Counted from the stretch's first letter, positions 37,701-50,900 are shown. The stretch is 64,000 bases of DNA from Tomocerus qinae (GCA_020055645.1 CM034548.1:35638201-35702200), one strand, 5' to 3'. The notes: generated from the sequence alone by a model not told the origin. Numbers and translations are program-made.

Positions 37701-40034
37701 TAGAATGGTCTACAATAGTACTTTACTTTTACTCTTGGCTTAAATTGCTTCGGTTACCTCTCCTTCTGCATGTCATTGGTGTCTCAATCAATCAATTTGC
37801 GTCTGCACTATATATACTCCAGTGTTTGTCTGTAGTATAGCCCTACTCAAGTGTTGTACCTATTCTACCCCAAAATTTAATTTTAATGGTCTGTGCCAAC
37901 ATTCTTAGGAAGATTGCTCAACTTTCACCGCCACTCTTAGGAAACTCATTTGAGTCTACTAATATTAGCTTTCCTTATCCTAAATACCTTTCGATATTTA
38001 GTCAACATATTCTCCTCAAGTAATTTAATTTAAAATCTTCCCTGCTGATTCTGTTCACATTTACTTTCTCACGGAACCACATTATGATAAGAAATTCTTA
38101 GATGACCATATGGTCACCAATTGTAATTGATCCTTAACGTAATTGAAACCATGGACTTTCTACATGTTTGCTTTAGAGTTTAAGTCTATAGATATAACGT
38201 GTAACAATAGAAATATTTCAATGTAGGTGTTTCTAAAGTACACAGCCTTTATTTTTATTCAACGTCAGGATTTCGCCGCAGAGCCTAGTGTGGACACTCC
38301 GTTTGAGAACACACTTTCGTATGCTTTGTATGCCTGGTCATAAGGATATATCAAAGTGTCTACATTTCACAATTCAACTGTGATGTCAGAAAGTCTCTTT
38401 GCTATGGCTATTGGTGGGCAGTACAATACTCAACTAAAGAATCATAAATGGGGAATGAGTCCTGCGACAATACACAACTATGCTGGAGAATTTTTGTGAA
38501 TTATGGAAATGCCAATGAAATGTCAAGGTGTACTTCTGACACAGCTAGTCTGACGTCGCTCTATACGGAGAGTCGTGAGTGACCGATAGCACAAGTACCT
38601 GGATAAATACAATCATATACATACAACCTATTTAGGTACTAAGTTCAATAGGTATAGCCTAGTTAACTAAGTACGTCAGTAGGCATCACATGAAACGAAC
38701 GGGCATTTAGGTATCCGCAATCGTATAAAAAGACGTGGCTACTAAAAAATTGACTCAGCTTCAATATCTGGCTGAAGATTTCAATGCTTCTCAGCTCTGA
38801 CGCTATAATATAGCTGGCAGGGTGGAATTCAACCACGCTTTATATCGTAATAAAAGAAATGCCTAAACATCTTTGTTGTTTGCCTTGCATTACTCACGTA
38901 CGTTTTTCCCGTTCCGGTTACGTCACCGTTACCTACCTTTGTTTGCTGCAGACTAAGACAGACCAAGTAGGTGCCCATGTAGAATAATGGATTACATTGC
39001 AACGACTTCCTTCCTCTTCTCCTACTGCCCGACTTTTTGCTTTTCCGCTCCTTCTCGCAATCTTCTTTCTTCTGCCTCCGCACGCAGTCTAAGTCCACTG
39101 AAAGCCTTTGTGAAAGCAGGGAAAGTGACAATTGCTTTATTTCCTCAAAGATACAAATGCTGCGCAATCCACCTACTACAAATACCTCCTGCTACAAATT
39201 CTCAATTCAAAGTCAAGATTTCAGTATTGGCTAGGGGCTTACTCTTCTTACCAGATCACTTCACTATCTTTTCTTTCCTTACTTTGTATTCAGAACCTAT
39301 AGTGCGTACTAAAAATATCGTTAAAACGTCTGTAAAAAATTCAATCCAATAACTTGTGCAACATAAAACCATTTTTCGATTGTATCTACGATTATTTATC
39401 GAGTCTTGCAATAGTACATCCTACATTCACGTCTAGACAAATTCTCTACGTTTTCTTGTCGTTTTTAGTGAAATATTTTAAAACGGAAACTATTAGTACA
39501 ACTTAATTAGTGCCAGGAACTTTGTAGGCTATCTATAATGTAGTATACCCCCTTTAATGGTAACGTATATAAAGAATATTGAATTATAGACATCTAGGAA
39601 AGCCTTGGATTGACTTTGGGAAATTCTCATTTATTAGGATCGAAGCTTTGCTTAGTATCCTTATGAATTTGTCGCTGTCACTCTGGCGATCGTCTGGTCG
39701 TCTGGTCGTCTGGACGTCCACTAATTTTATGGGTGTTTTATTGGCACGTATATCTTTGCAACGACATAACTTATTCCAAATCTGTTTTTTGCATATGGTA
39801 GCATATATATTCAGGATCAACCAGTTATCATTAAAATTCAAATTCGACGCATCCCCTGCTTTGTGGAAATTATAAAAGTGCAGCAGGTGAGGCAGACAGT
39901 ACTAGTACAGCAGGTGAGGTAGGCAGCGATGTGCTGTTATATCTAAGAGACTACACTCCGCGCTGGTATTAACATGCATTAAAACTGCGGGTACACAAAT
40001 GCAGTAACATGCATTGAAACTACGGATGCATTTT
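34737..40034. other. Long spacer without a supported gene
   Basis: Two patches (about 35330-35650 and 38950-39130) are richer in GC and purine/pyrimidine-skewed, like 5' UTR or promoter DNA, but no coding exon follows that I can join. A GTCTGGTC microsatellite (3-4 units) is at 39687-39718. Overlapping ORFs at 38829-39352 lie on both strands and have low-complexity translations. Confidence 0.35.
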
Positions 40035-40246
40035 CGTTTCATTTTCGTTTCATTTCTATCGTCACATAATCAAAATATATAAATTGTCGTCCATCGTTAC
40101 TTCCATCGTTACTTCTTTATGACAACACAACATTTTTCTTCGTTTCATTTTCGTTTCATTTCTATCGTCACATAATCAAAATATATAAATTGTCGTCCAT
40201 CGTTACTTCCATCGTTACTTCTTTTTGACAACACAACATTTTAACG
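40035..40246. repeat. 106-bp tandem duplication upstream of the Helentron
   Basis: Two units, 40035-40140 and 40141-40246, almost identical, each beginning CGTTTCATTTTCGTTTCATT and containing the internal doublet CCATCGTTACTT. Probably part of the transposon's 5' region. Confidence 0.9.
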
Positions 40247-40730
40247 TGAAAATATAAGAAAAGGAAACGACTACAGTCAGACCTGTGCTGTGCTAATCTT
40301 TACTTCATTAAGAATTGACTTCATCTGTGGTGACTGTGGTGAGTATAGTTAACTTTAATGATCACAATAACTTTTACTAAATGAAGGTTGTTTACAGACT
40401 GCAAAATCAATTCTTAATCATTAATGCATGGTATTCTATTTTATCTGCAGTTAGTAGTCGAACATTTTAACGTGAAAATATAAGAAAAGGATTGTCCTCC
40501 ATCTTTACGCCAATCTTTACTTCATTAAGTATTGACTTCATCTGTGGTGACTGTGGTGAGTATAGTTAACTTTAATGATCACAATAACTTTTACTAAATG
40601 AAGGTTGTTTACAGACTGCAAAATCAATTCTTAATCATTAATGCATGGTATTCTATTTTATCTGCAGTTAGTAGTCGAATATTTTAACGTGAAAATATAA
40701 GAAAAGGATTGTCCTCCATCTTTACTTCTT
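40241..40730. repeat. 216-226-bp tandem repeat upstream of the Helentron
   Basis: Units begin at 40241, 40467 and 40683 with TTAACGTGAAAATATAAG. The first two are nearly identical for their whole length and the third is partial. The unit contains CTGTGGTGACTGTGGTGAG and ends GCAGTTAGTAGTCGAA. Near-identity shows recent duplication. Subterminal tandem repeats are a known trait of Helentrons. Confidence 0.9.
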
Positions 40731-41034
40731 TAACTATAATGATCCCAATAACCTTTATTAAATTAAGGAGACCGTGCAAAATGTATCCTTAACCATTAAT
40801 AAATGGTATTTTATATTATTTACAGGTATTCTATATTATTATCTATATTATATATAGGTAGTACTTGACAGTTTTGACACTCGCTTCGGACGGAATTAAT
40901 CTGGTCGTGTCTGTTGACAACCACCAGGTGAGAGTTTGACATTCATTATTTGGATTAAATATTTTACCGAGAAGACAGGACAGTTTAATCGGGTATATTT
41001 CTTATGTTGATGTATTTGTTTTGTAACAGCTGAC

Positions 41035-44000
41035 ATGCCCAGAACAAAAAGGCAAAGTGTTGCTCAAAAGCAAAAATTAAAGCAAAAATCATATCGTGAA
41101 TATAAAGCTAAGCTAGCACAGTCGGTCACTGAAACAGACGATGATCACGGTGTAATTGTTGATTCTCCTCCTAAAATTATACAGAATGCAGCTATACCGG
41201 TAGAAAACTGTATTGATGAAGCTACGAATACTGCTGTTGAAGCAAAAACTAGCGAGGAATCAAAACGACGACAACGAGCTGCTAATACTATTTTTCGACG
41301 TCAAGCTAGACAGAACCCAGAAAAAGCGGAGCGAGATCGGGTTGTGAAAAATGTATCTCGTCAAAAGATCAGAGAGGACCCACAACGACGACAAGAGGAA
41401 CAAATTGCTGACACTCTTCTACGTCGCCAAGCTAGACAAAACCCTGAAAAAGCGGAACGAGACCGGGTTGTGAAAAATATATCTCATCAAAAGATCAGAG
41501 AGAACCCACAACGACGACAAGAGGAACAAACTGCTGATACTGCTCTACGCCGTTTAGCAAGACAGACCCCAGAAAAAGCGGAACGAGACCGTGCTGTAAA
41601 AAATATATCTCATAAAAAGATCAGAGAGGACTCAGACCGAAGACAAGAGGAACAAACTGTTGATACTGCACTACGTCGTCTAGCTAGACAGACCCCAGAA
41701 AAAGCGGAACGAGACCGTGTCGTGAAAAATATATCTCAGCAAAAAATCAGAGAGGATCCACTACGACGACTAAAGGATGAGGCTTCTCGAAGTTTGGCAA
41801 GACAGGATCCAATTTACCGTACACCAGAGAAAATAAAGGACAATGAAAGAAAACGTAAACTGATGACTGACTCAGACCATAAAAAAGATGTCCAAATGAA
41901 AAATGCGGAACTCCAAAGAAAAAAACGAAGACTTTTCCAATCATCGTACGAGGATAATTTGGATAAATACAAACAAAAGATTTGTCAGTCACCTTCGTTT
42001 ATTTGTTCCTGTTGCGGTAGCCTTTGGTATAAAGAATCAACATCGTCTATCACTAAGGAAGTTCTTCAACAGAAAGGATTTAATGATGAAGACATTGAAC
42101 GCATTTTACATGTACCTCAAGAAAAACATTTATTGTGTTCCACCTGTCGAAGGAACGTTAATCAAAAACGTGTTCCCAGACTCTGCCTCTCGAAAGGGTT
42201 GGATTTTCCGGTTATTCCGGACGAATTACAGGTATATTTAGAATCTGTTGTTTGTATTGCAATGAATTTATAATATTTTAAACGGAAATCAATTCATACA
42301 TAATAACTACATTATTATTATTGCTTTGTAGAATTTATCGCCCCTTGAAGAGAGACTAGTGGCTCTAAGAATTCCTTTCATGCAAATACGACCACTGGGT
42401 TTCGACAAACAATCATCCCTTCGAGGCAATGTTGTCAACGTTGAAAATGACTTGGATATATGCGCACAAGTTCTTCCGAGGTCGTTTAAGGAAACATCAA
42501 CAGTTCAAGTTCGATTTATGAGAAGAATGAACTACGAGTGTCCTTATATGCACGAAATAATTCGTCCATATAAAGTTTACATGGCTGCCAAATACCTTAT
42601 GACGACAGAATTGTATCAATCAGAAAACGTGGTTTTGTCAGAGAACTGGTCAGGATTTACTGAAGGTAGAACCATACTCTCAATATATATGCAACATAAT
42701 TATATTATTATTAGTATTACATTGTGAAACTATAATTATACTTTCTATAGAGGAAACAATGGATTTTATTGCACCGGAAGAGGAATCGGACGAAAATATG
42801 GAAGCAACACAACAAGGTAAAACTACTTTAACAATATAAATTATTGAAGTTAATTTTTATTTTGGATCCGAATTATAAGTAAATGATTTCCCTAGAATCG
42901 ACAATAGCATCTACATGTGCAGAGAATGGAGTGCCACAAACTGTACCAACTAACGATGATGATTTAGTAGCTGGTATGTTACAAATAAATAAACAGCTCT
43001 AGTCGAAATATTTGAACTATATGGTTTCAATTAATTTATGTTGTGCATTTCAGGTCAAAATTTTTAAAATTATATAGCTGCAATTGTTTTCTGTTGCACA
43101 TTACACGTCAAAATCTTTTTTAATTTAATATTTTAGAGGAACTTGCCGCATTTGATCTACCAGAAAACGTACAAAACATCGGGGCAGAAGAAACTTTAGT
43201 GTTTAATGAAAGAGGTATTCGTGGAATACAGATTGCACCAGGCGAAGCTCATACACCAAAACATCTACATTTTGACCCGAAAGCAGAAGAAATGTCCTTT
43301 CCTACTATATATGGTGGAAAAGTCCGTAATTTCGATAAACGTGACCGAATTACGTATACCGACATTGCTAAATCTGAACTTCGAAGATATGACCGACGAG
43401 CATGTGCCCCAACCAAAATTTTGTATTCCTTCAAACGCTCTTTTAATGAAAAAGTTGGCAACGCAATACAAATTTGTCTCAGACAGAAAACCAATAACGA
43501 CATGCAATTGACAGCGTCCTCCGCAAGAAAACCAGAAGTTCTGGAGCAGCTTTTGCGTCAAGATGATGGATATGCAGTTTTCAAAAATTTACGGTCCTCA
43601 CCTTCTTATTGGAAAGAAAAATCAAAAAAGGTTCTTGCTATGGTGCGGCAAATAGGAAAGTGCACTTTTTTTATTACTTTGTCTGCAGCAGAGACAAAAT
43701 GGAAGGAATTACTAATAATGCTTATGGAAATTGTTAAAAAGAAGAAGATTACTGAAGATGATGTGACAAAACTTTCATCCGACGAGATTCTGCAATTGCT
43801 AAGAAGTGATCCTGTCACTTGTATGAGACATTTTGACCATAGATATAGAGCATTATTAAGCCTAATTCTTAAACATGAATGTGGGATATTTGCCCCCTAT
43901 GCTTTGCAAGACTACTTCAGTCGTATAGAATTTCAGATGAGGGGGTCTCCACATTCACATGGTTTATACTGGATCAAAGATGCCCCAATCTATGACAAAG

Positions 44001-45404
44001 ACAATGTTGATTCGAAAAAGGCTTGTACTGAATTTATCGATAAATTCATTACCTGTGAACGGTGTGAAGATGGAGTTATGAATACATTAATAGGCTATCA
44101 AATCCATAAACATTCACAAACCTGTGTGAAAAAACTAAAGAGGGGGAAAAAATGTCGTTTTGGATTTCCGAAGCCGCCGATGAAAGACACAATGATTCTT
44201 GACCCTTTGGAAAAAGATTTGGATGAAGAAATAAAGATAAAAGCAAATGACCTTTTCCTTCATCTTCAAAAAAGATTAGATTCATTGGGCAGTAAATTTA
44301 AAGAAAACATAGAATATGAAACATTTTTGGGATCTTTGGATACAAACCACAATGATTACATTTTGGCTGTCCGGTCTTCCATTAAACGGACTACAGTGTT
44401 TTTAAAGCGTGATACGAGTTCCATTTTTGTCAACCCTTACAATCGGAAACTTCTAGAAGCATGGGGTGCTAATATTGACGTACAATTTGTAGTGGACACG
44501 TACGCTTGTGCCAAATATTGTGTAAGCTATATTTTAAAATCTGAAGGAGGTGTGTCAAAACTATTGCAGGCTGCTTCAGTTGACGCCCGAAGAAAGGACT
44601 CTACTGTACAAAATAAATTGAAGCAGTTTGCAAGTATTTTAATTAATGGATCCGAAATTTCAGCCCAAGAAGCAGTAGCATTCTTACTAGGAATCCCAAA
44701 TACTTACTGTAGTAAGCAAGATGTTTTTATTAACACTGGACTTCCAGATGAAAGAGTCAAAATTTTGAAGCCCCAATGTGATTTAGACAAACTTGAAGAC
44801 GATTCAGAAGACATATTTGCTAAAGGACTTTTACATTACTATACTAAACGTCCTGAAGAACTTGAAAATGTATGCCTCGCGGAGTTTGCTTCAATGTACG
44901 ATGTTTCCAAAACGAAAAGGGGATTATCTTATACTGCCACTGAGGGAAATGCTGACAATGAAAGACGAGAGGGTGAAATAAATATATATTTTTTAAAATT
45001 TTAACGTAAATCGTCTCATAATATTAGATTTGTATGTAAACAAAATGCTTTCAATGCTAACATTTTTACTAATTTCACGTGTAAATGTTTGTATTATAGT
45101 GGACGCTATTTGTGCTGAAGACGTAGGGCAAGATGTTGAAACAGTTGAAAAATTGAAATACTTTAAACTCATGGACTCAAATGGCTTTGCAAAAGAAAGA
45201 AGAAATAGGAAAATAATTAGATTTCGTCATTATAGCAAAACCGAAGACCCACTAAATTATAACCGTGAAAGGTTAATGCTTTTCGTTCCCTGGCGGGATG
45301 AAGAAAAAGATTTACTTGAGAGAGACCCCAATCAAAACTTAGAGCTTACTAACAAAATCATTTTTCAAAATGCGTCACCTTTTTGCACTCCGAGATGTAG
45401 ATGA
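41035..45404 (+). CDS. Helentron protein, N-terminal part: zinc region and Rep/HUH nuclease
   Basis: Exons 41035-42231, 42332-42665, 42751-42816, 42896-42973, 43137-44972, 45100 to a stop at 45404; all phases fit. Exon 1 holds four 42-residue tandem repeats (see separate entry), then CSCCG and CSTCRR zinc pairs. Exon 2 matches the DUF6570 region (LSPLEERL, IPFMQI, LPRSF). Exon 5 is the Helitron-like N domain: DPVTCMRHFD, then RGSPHSHGLYW with the metal-binding His-x-His, and KYCVSYILK with two Tyr spaced by three residues, the expected joining tyrosines. Rep nicks and rejoins DNA at the element ends. The frame closes at 45404, but the upstream part of the helicase is in the other frame from 45343 on, so a frameshift around 45350-45400 separates the halves. 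Confidence 0.88.
41296..41799 (+). repeat. Four coding tandem repeats of 126 bp (42 aa)
   Basis: Units start at 41296, 41422, 41548 and 41674, exactly 126 bp apart and in frame. Each encodes a very charged block with RRxARQxPEKAERDR, VKN(I/V)S and KIREDxxRRQEEQ. Predicted to be long alpha-helix. The conserved frame and limited divergence suggest expansion under coding constraint. Confidence 0.92.
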
Positions 45405-47970
45405 CAATGCGTTACGTGCAATAGCGGATGAAATTGAAAATGAAATGATGGATGAAAATGATGACAATAACAAGGCGTTAGTCGATGAAGATCTCGAAGG
45501 CCTAATAATGGAAGATTTGGGAGGTGAAAATTTAGTGCAAGACCTATTTTCGGCCAATAAAAGAGTGCAACAATTTCTTCCTCCACGTATGATTGAAGAA
45601 AAAGAATATCTGAAGATCATGAGGACATTAAATGAAAAGCAACGCCGATTTGTTCTTAATGCATTGCATTTATTGAAGACATCAGATTCTCCATTTTATC
45701 ACTTCTTAAGTGGCGGAGCTGGAGTTGGTAAAAGTCATGCAATTACAGCTTTAGTACAGAGTTTCTTAAGATATACAGCCCAGTTTCCTACCACCAATCC
45801 AAACGAGATTTGTGTTTTAGTTTCAGCACCAACTGGTAAAGCAGCGTTCAATGTATTTGGAATGACATTACACAGCACATTTCATTTACCAGCTAACCAG
45901 GCAAGCAATGACAAGAATATGTGCGACCTTAATGCGGATGAAGCTAGCACATTAAAGGCAAAGTTAATTGGAACAAAGTTATTTATTATCGATGAGATTT
46001 CAATGGTCAGCGTTCGGCAGTTTTATCAAATTGATCAAAGACTAAATCAAATATTTCATCCGCAACAACCATTTGGAGGTAGATCTATTATAGTTGTTGG
46101 TCATTTTCGTCAATTACCCCCAGTTTTAGCATTTCCTGTATTTACAATCCCAAAGCAGTCCCCTATGGGATTGTGTGTTGGTAACTATTTATGGAACAAA
46201 ATTGAACTGTATGAAATCGATGAAATTATGCGCCAGAAAGGGGAATTTGAATTCTGTAAAGCCCTAAATAATATGGCCGAAGGTTGTATGGACCCAGAAG
46301 ATATAGCCCTGTTGAGGTCCAGAGAAATTAGTGCCGACAACCGACCTCCTCCGGATGCAATAAGATTATTTGAAAGTAATGCTGCTTGCCAAAAGTATAA
46401 CTCGGTGGTTTATGAATCGCTTAATACTGAATGGACAATATCCACTGCATATGACAAAATAGAAGGTGATGTAGTTTTATCTTGATGTAAATACAATAAT
46501 ATATTCATTTTTTAATTTGTAGATTTTAACGTGTAACGATTTAATTGTAGTTTTCAAATTTACGGAAAGAAATATTTTTTATTTATTTTTAAAATTTGAC
46601 GTCAAACGATTTTATTTAATTTTGGGAGGATTTGAATTCAATTTTACGAATTTACAGGTTATGGAAGTGAGGCTCAAAAGAAAAAGCAACAAGAATTTGC
46701 AAGAACTCTAGAAAGGGATAAAACGGATGGATTACCATATGAAACCCGACTACAAGTAGGAGCTGAGTACTTTGTCACCACAAACATAGATGTTCAAGAT
46801 GGGCTATTCAATGGTTCAACTGGTAATTTGAAAATGATTGAATATGGTTATACTGCCAAGAATGTTCGTGTCCCAACATGTGTATGGATGGATTTCCGAA
46901 ATCCTTTAATTGGCAGTGCCAGTAGAGCAAAGACAAAATCCTATCAATTACGTAAAAACATTGATCTGAAATGGGTTTCAATCAGAAGAATCTCTCGAAA
47001 TCTTAGTCGTAATCGAAATCATGGAGGTCTGCAAATTATAAGGACGCAAATACCTTTAGTGGGTGCAAACGCGATGACAATAACAAAGTCACAAGGGTCT
47101 TCTATTCCCACCGTAGTTGTTGACGTCAGTCCTGGTCCTAGAAGAAAACTTAGAAGAGAATGGCTTTATGTTGCCTGCAGTAGAGCAATGTCATTAGCTG
47201 GTCTATTCATTGATGGAAAATTTGAACCCCCTAACGCGCCTCGTCATAATGATCCAGTGAGTTTAGAAATGGAAAGACTAAGAACTAAACCAGTGAAGTT
47301 TTCTCTGAAATTTTTACAGGACTATGATGATAAATATGAAAAAATATTTTTTCACAATATACAGTCCTTTATGGCACATCATTTGGACATTGCGGGAGAT
47401 CAGTGTGCCATGAGTAGTAACATTCTTGCTTTCGTGGAACCCCATACAGTTTCCACTGACTATTTGAATATCCCAACATACCACTGTGTTCATAGGACTG
47501 ATTCGGAGCACGGGAGAAACTCTGAAGGCGCGCTTATTTTTTCAAAAATCTTGATGCTTCCACATTCGTTTACGACAATAACGGATATTACTGAAAAACG
47601 AGGACACTGCATTTTTGTAAAATGGAATGCATCTGGTATAAATCTTATTATGACTTATAAATCTCCTAAGTATTCAAAGACTAAGTTTGTATCTAAGCTT
47701 GATGGCTTGTTATCTACCATAGCTGAGAAAGTCGTAGTATTTGGCGATGTAAACATAAATATCCAAGATCAGAATGAATGTATTTTAAATGTTTTCCGTA
47801 AATACAATTTAAAAAGTAATCTCGATACAGCTCACTCTACTACCGATGGAGGGAGTCACATTGATATTTGCTTTTCTAACTTTGATGATTTAACAGCTTG
47901 GTGTTATGAAGGATATTATAGCTACCACAAGGCAATTTGTATTGTGTGGCCGAAGTCTGGATTACAATGA
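45343..47970 (+). CDS. Helentron protein, C-terminal part: PIF1 helicase and EEP endonuclease
   Basis: Segment 45343-46465 joins in phase to 46658-47970. Helicase: Walker A GGAGVGKSHAI, APTGKAA, Walker B IIDEISMV, then VVGHFRQLPPV, where the family has GDFxQLPP (Asp replaced by His). Later motifs are TKSQGSS and YVACSRA near 47090 and 47170. The domain from about 47340 on has the EEP order: HNIQS, an E in FVEPHT, GDVNIN, and a last motif SYH where the family has SDH. It unwinds DNA for rolling-circle transposition, with a second nuclease. The first residues of this half are unclear because of the frameshift with the upstream half. Confidence 0.85.
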
Positions 47971-50900
47971 TGAGTCAGTTAACTCTATTGAAAATGTAAT
48001 TTCTACATACAAATAATAATAATGTAGCTCATTTACTAATAATTGAATATAATATAACTTGAATACTATAAACCTACCTATAACGTGTTACCTATAAAGT
48101 TAATAAAATTTTATTTATTGCAATGTTTCCAAGCAAGCCCGTGGTTTACTGATATTTAGATATCAACTGCCAGGTTGATATCAAATTTGAATTCTAATGA
48201 TAACTGATTGTGGCTGAATACATGTGCTACCGTGCTACCATATGCAATAAGCAGATTTGAAACCAGTTATGTCGTGTTCATATTATTATCGAAGGACAAC
48301 CAGACCACCAGAAAATGTTTTTAAATCTTCCACTTCGATCCTGCGTATACGCCTGTTTGCCAACAGTTTATTGGATATCGCTTCAATCAAGGAAGGACAT
48401 TTAGCGTAGTTTATTACCGGAGCAGTAAAATGTATGCGGTTTTCTAACAAACGATCCATTCGTCTCACAGAACCAAAATTCATACACCGTTACACAATGC
48501 TGAAAACGGGTAGTACTTATTGAGCTACATTAGCAAAGACCTTGTACTGTGCTTCAGCTGGCCCACCCAACGTAACGGGACGGGAAAGGGACACAGAAAC
48601 GGAAGAACGGGCGAATTGTATGTTTGTTCCTGGGAGAGTATTAAATGCCTACATAGATCCAGATATCTAATTACTTAATTGCAATTCCAAAGTCCAGCTT
48701 CATATTCATTAGACTGTCCAATTGACAGAGAGACGTGTAGTTGACCTATATATATAGTGATGAGAGTACTTATAGCATGTAATGGGCTGCAGTCACAAAC
48801 AGGAGAATTATTTACTGGCATATTTTACCTGGTGCATGACACTAATTTAAGACTTGAAGCATATTCTCTAATTTATTTTCCCTGTTGGTTTATCCAAACA
48901 TGCAATATTTTAAACACGATTGGATGTGGTAAATAATTATGTAGTCAATTGTGAAAGAAGCAGAATAAATACTAAGAAGAATGTCATATACTTAAATGTG
49001 TAGATAGTAATAAGACGCAATTAAATGTCAACAGTCAATAATTTTAGTTAATTAAATAAATACACAAATAAATAAATTATCTGCAAAAATAAATAGATTA
49101 ATATCTACTTGTAACTCTAATTACAGTAAAACCTTCTAGATGGAAAATAAAATATGTTACTGCACATTTGTACATTCGTATTCGTTGCATGGAAAAGTGT
49201 CTGCTACATATTTGCCATAGATTTGAGTATCGGAATATATGTATATGCGTTTATTTTCCTAATAAAGTTGGTATTCAGTATATTAAAGAATTGCCGATTC
49301 AATATGAATTGACATTACTACACTGAAACAGCACTGGGTCACATTTCGACCATTAATACTCCTACAAAGAGGAAATGTTTTTGCATTCATTCACTAATTC
49401 TGTCACGCGATGCGGCTCTATGATGCTTCATAATTGATGCAAAAAGAGAGGCTAAAGTGCTGTCTCCATTTCTTTTGCAAAGTAATGTACAACTGAATGA
49501 AAGCCTAAATGGTTTATAAAAAAACTTACATGCTGTTTTACTTTGACTAAGTCCTTGTTGTTTTCTAAAAACTATGTTTAAATAATGAGGTGAGCCGTTC
49601 ACTATTGATACATTTTAGAATACTGACACTGATGTCAAGTACGAACATGTTTCTATTGGGAAAATATGCACAACTCTGAACAATTTTTCAAGCTGACAAA
49701 TTTTCCGCAGAGATGTAATACAAGTTTTAAAACTCTGTTCAAGGCTATGTCACCATCGAATTAGTGTTTGGACGTGACCTTGATATGTGCCAAAACCAAA
49801 CTGAAGTTTTATTAGAAGCCCAACAAGACTACCTATTTCCCATGTCAAAATCCATTGCCTCAATAATTAGCAATCGTCTGCATTTCGTATAGGAATCACT
49901 ATCCACTATGTAATATTCTTTTTGACAGCATTTTTATTTTTAATTCACAAAATGGCATCAAGCTTTTTAAATTACGTCCAACAGTTTCAAAGCTGTCAAA
50001 AAAGCGGCATAAAGTTATAGTTGTGTCACACAATATTCCTTTTATGTGCTAAAAGAGTATCCATTCTAAAATATGCCTGTTAACCATTTTTAAAACATGA
50101 CCACAAGAGAAATAATATTTTGTTTGACACTTAGGAATTTTGCTGTTTTCACCATTAAGGTTGTCCGGGCACGTTCAGAGGAGGGGGGGGTACAATAGTT
50201 ACAAAGTCAAGAGTATTGTTTTTTAGCTTTTAAAGGTTAAATGATGTTTCTATTAAAACAAAACACATGGTTTCATTAGTATTGGGTTGTAGATGCATAG
50301 TTTTTTTGCTTGAATCACCTTGAACGTCGTTTTTTGTTAGAGATAATGATTATGTAAAGTGTGTGCATCCAATTATAAGATGCACTACAAATGGGATGGG
50401 ATTCCCATTTCCAATGAAACCAACGAAGAATGGCTCTTCGTTCAATGAAACTGAGACAACATGAACTTTCAGCAGACAGTGTGAATTAGTGAAATCTAAT
50501 GTTTCAGTGCCAGTGCACATCGTATTTAAGTTCATACGTTTGTGATGCCACAGCTTACGTTTTACACAAAATAACACCAACCAATACTCCCTACCTATGC
50601 TTGATAATGTTTTGAAACACTTCTTATTTCCAAGTATTGCATGACTCATTCTTACTAGAAACCTACTTAGGTATCTGTACTTGTAAACAACAACGTCAAA
50701 GTAATGTTTGTTATACTGCGTAGACATTTACAGATGAATATAAATACTGCTGACTTTCTGCATTTATCTTTTCATTATCATATATAGTTTTGGATGGAGA
50801 ACAGAACAGCATTACAAATATTGATTGAAGATTTTAATTTAAATATAAATTTCCTTAACGTGAATAATCAACTTTGTGAAATAAAGGCTTCAAAAGGATT

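Larger units (their letters stand above)
40035..47970 (+). mobile_element. Helentron-type rolling-circle transposon
   Basis: The body has the animal Helentron layout: an N-terminal zinc/DUF6570-like region, a Rep (HUH) nuclease, a PIF1-type helicase and a C-terminal EEP (apurinic-like) endonuclease, in one intron-containing transcription unit. The C-terminal EEP domain separates Helentrons from canonical Helitrons. True ends were not found: these elements lack clear terminal inverted repeats and insert between T residues, so the limits given are the tandem repeats on the left and the stop codon on the right. Damage: a frameshift near 45.35 kb and substitutions in helicase and endonuclease motifs, so it is probably not autonomous now. 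Confidence 0.88.

Noticed and set aside
38829-39352. Overlapping ORFs on both strands
   Set aside because: Translations are low-complexity Lys/Arg/Glu or Ser/Phe rich, with no splice partners.
43199-43561. Several short ORFs in other frames over the Rep domain
   Set aside because: Shadows of the long Rep exon, which has the HUH and Tyr motifs.
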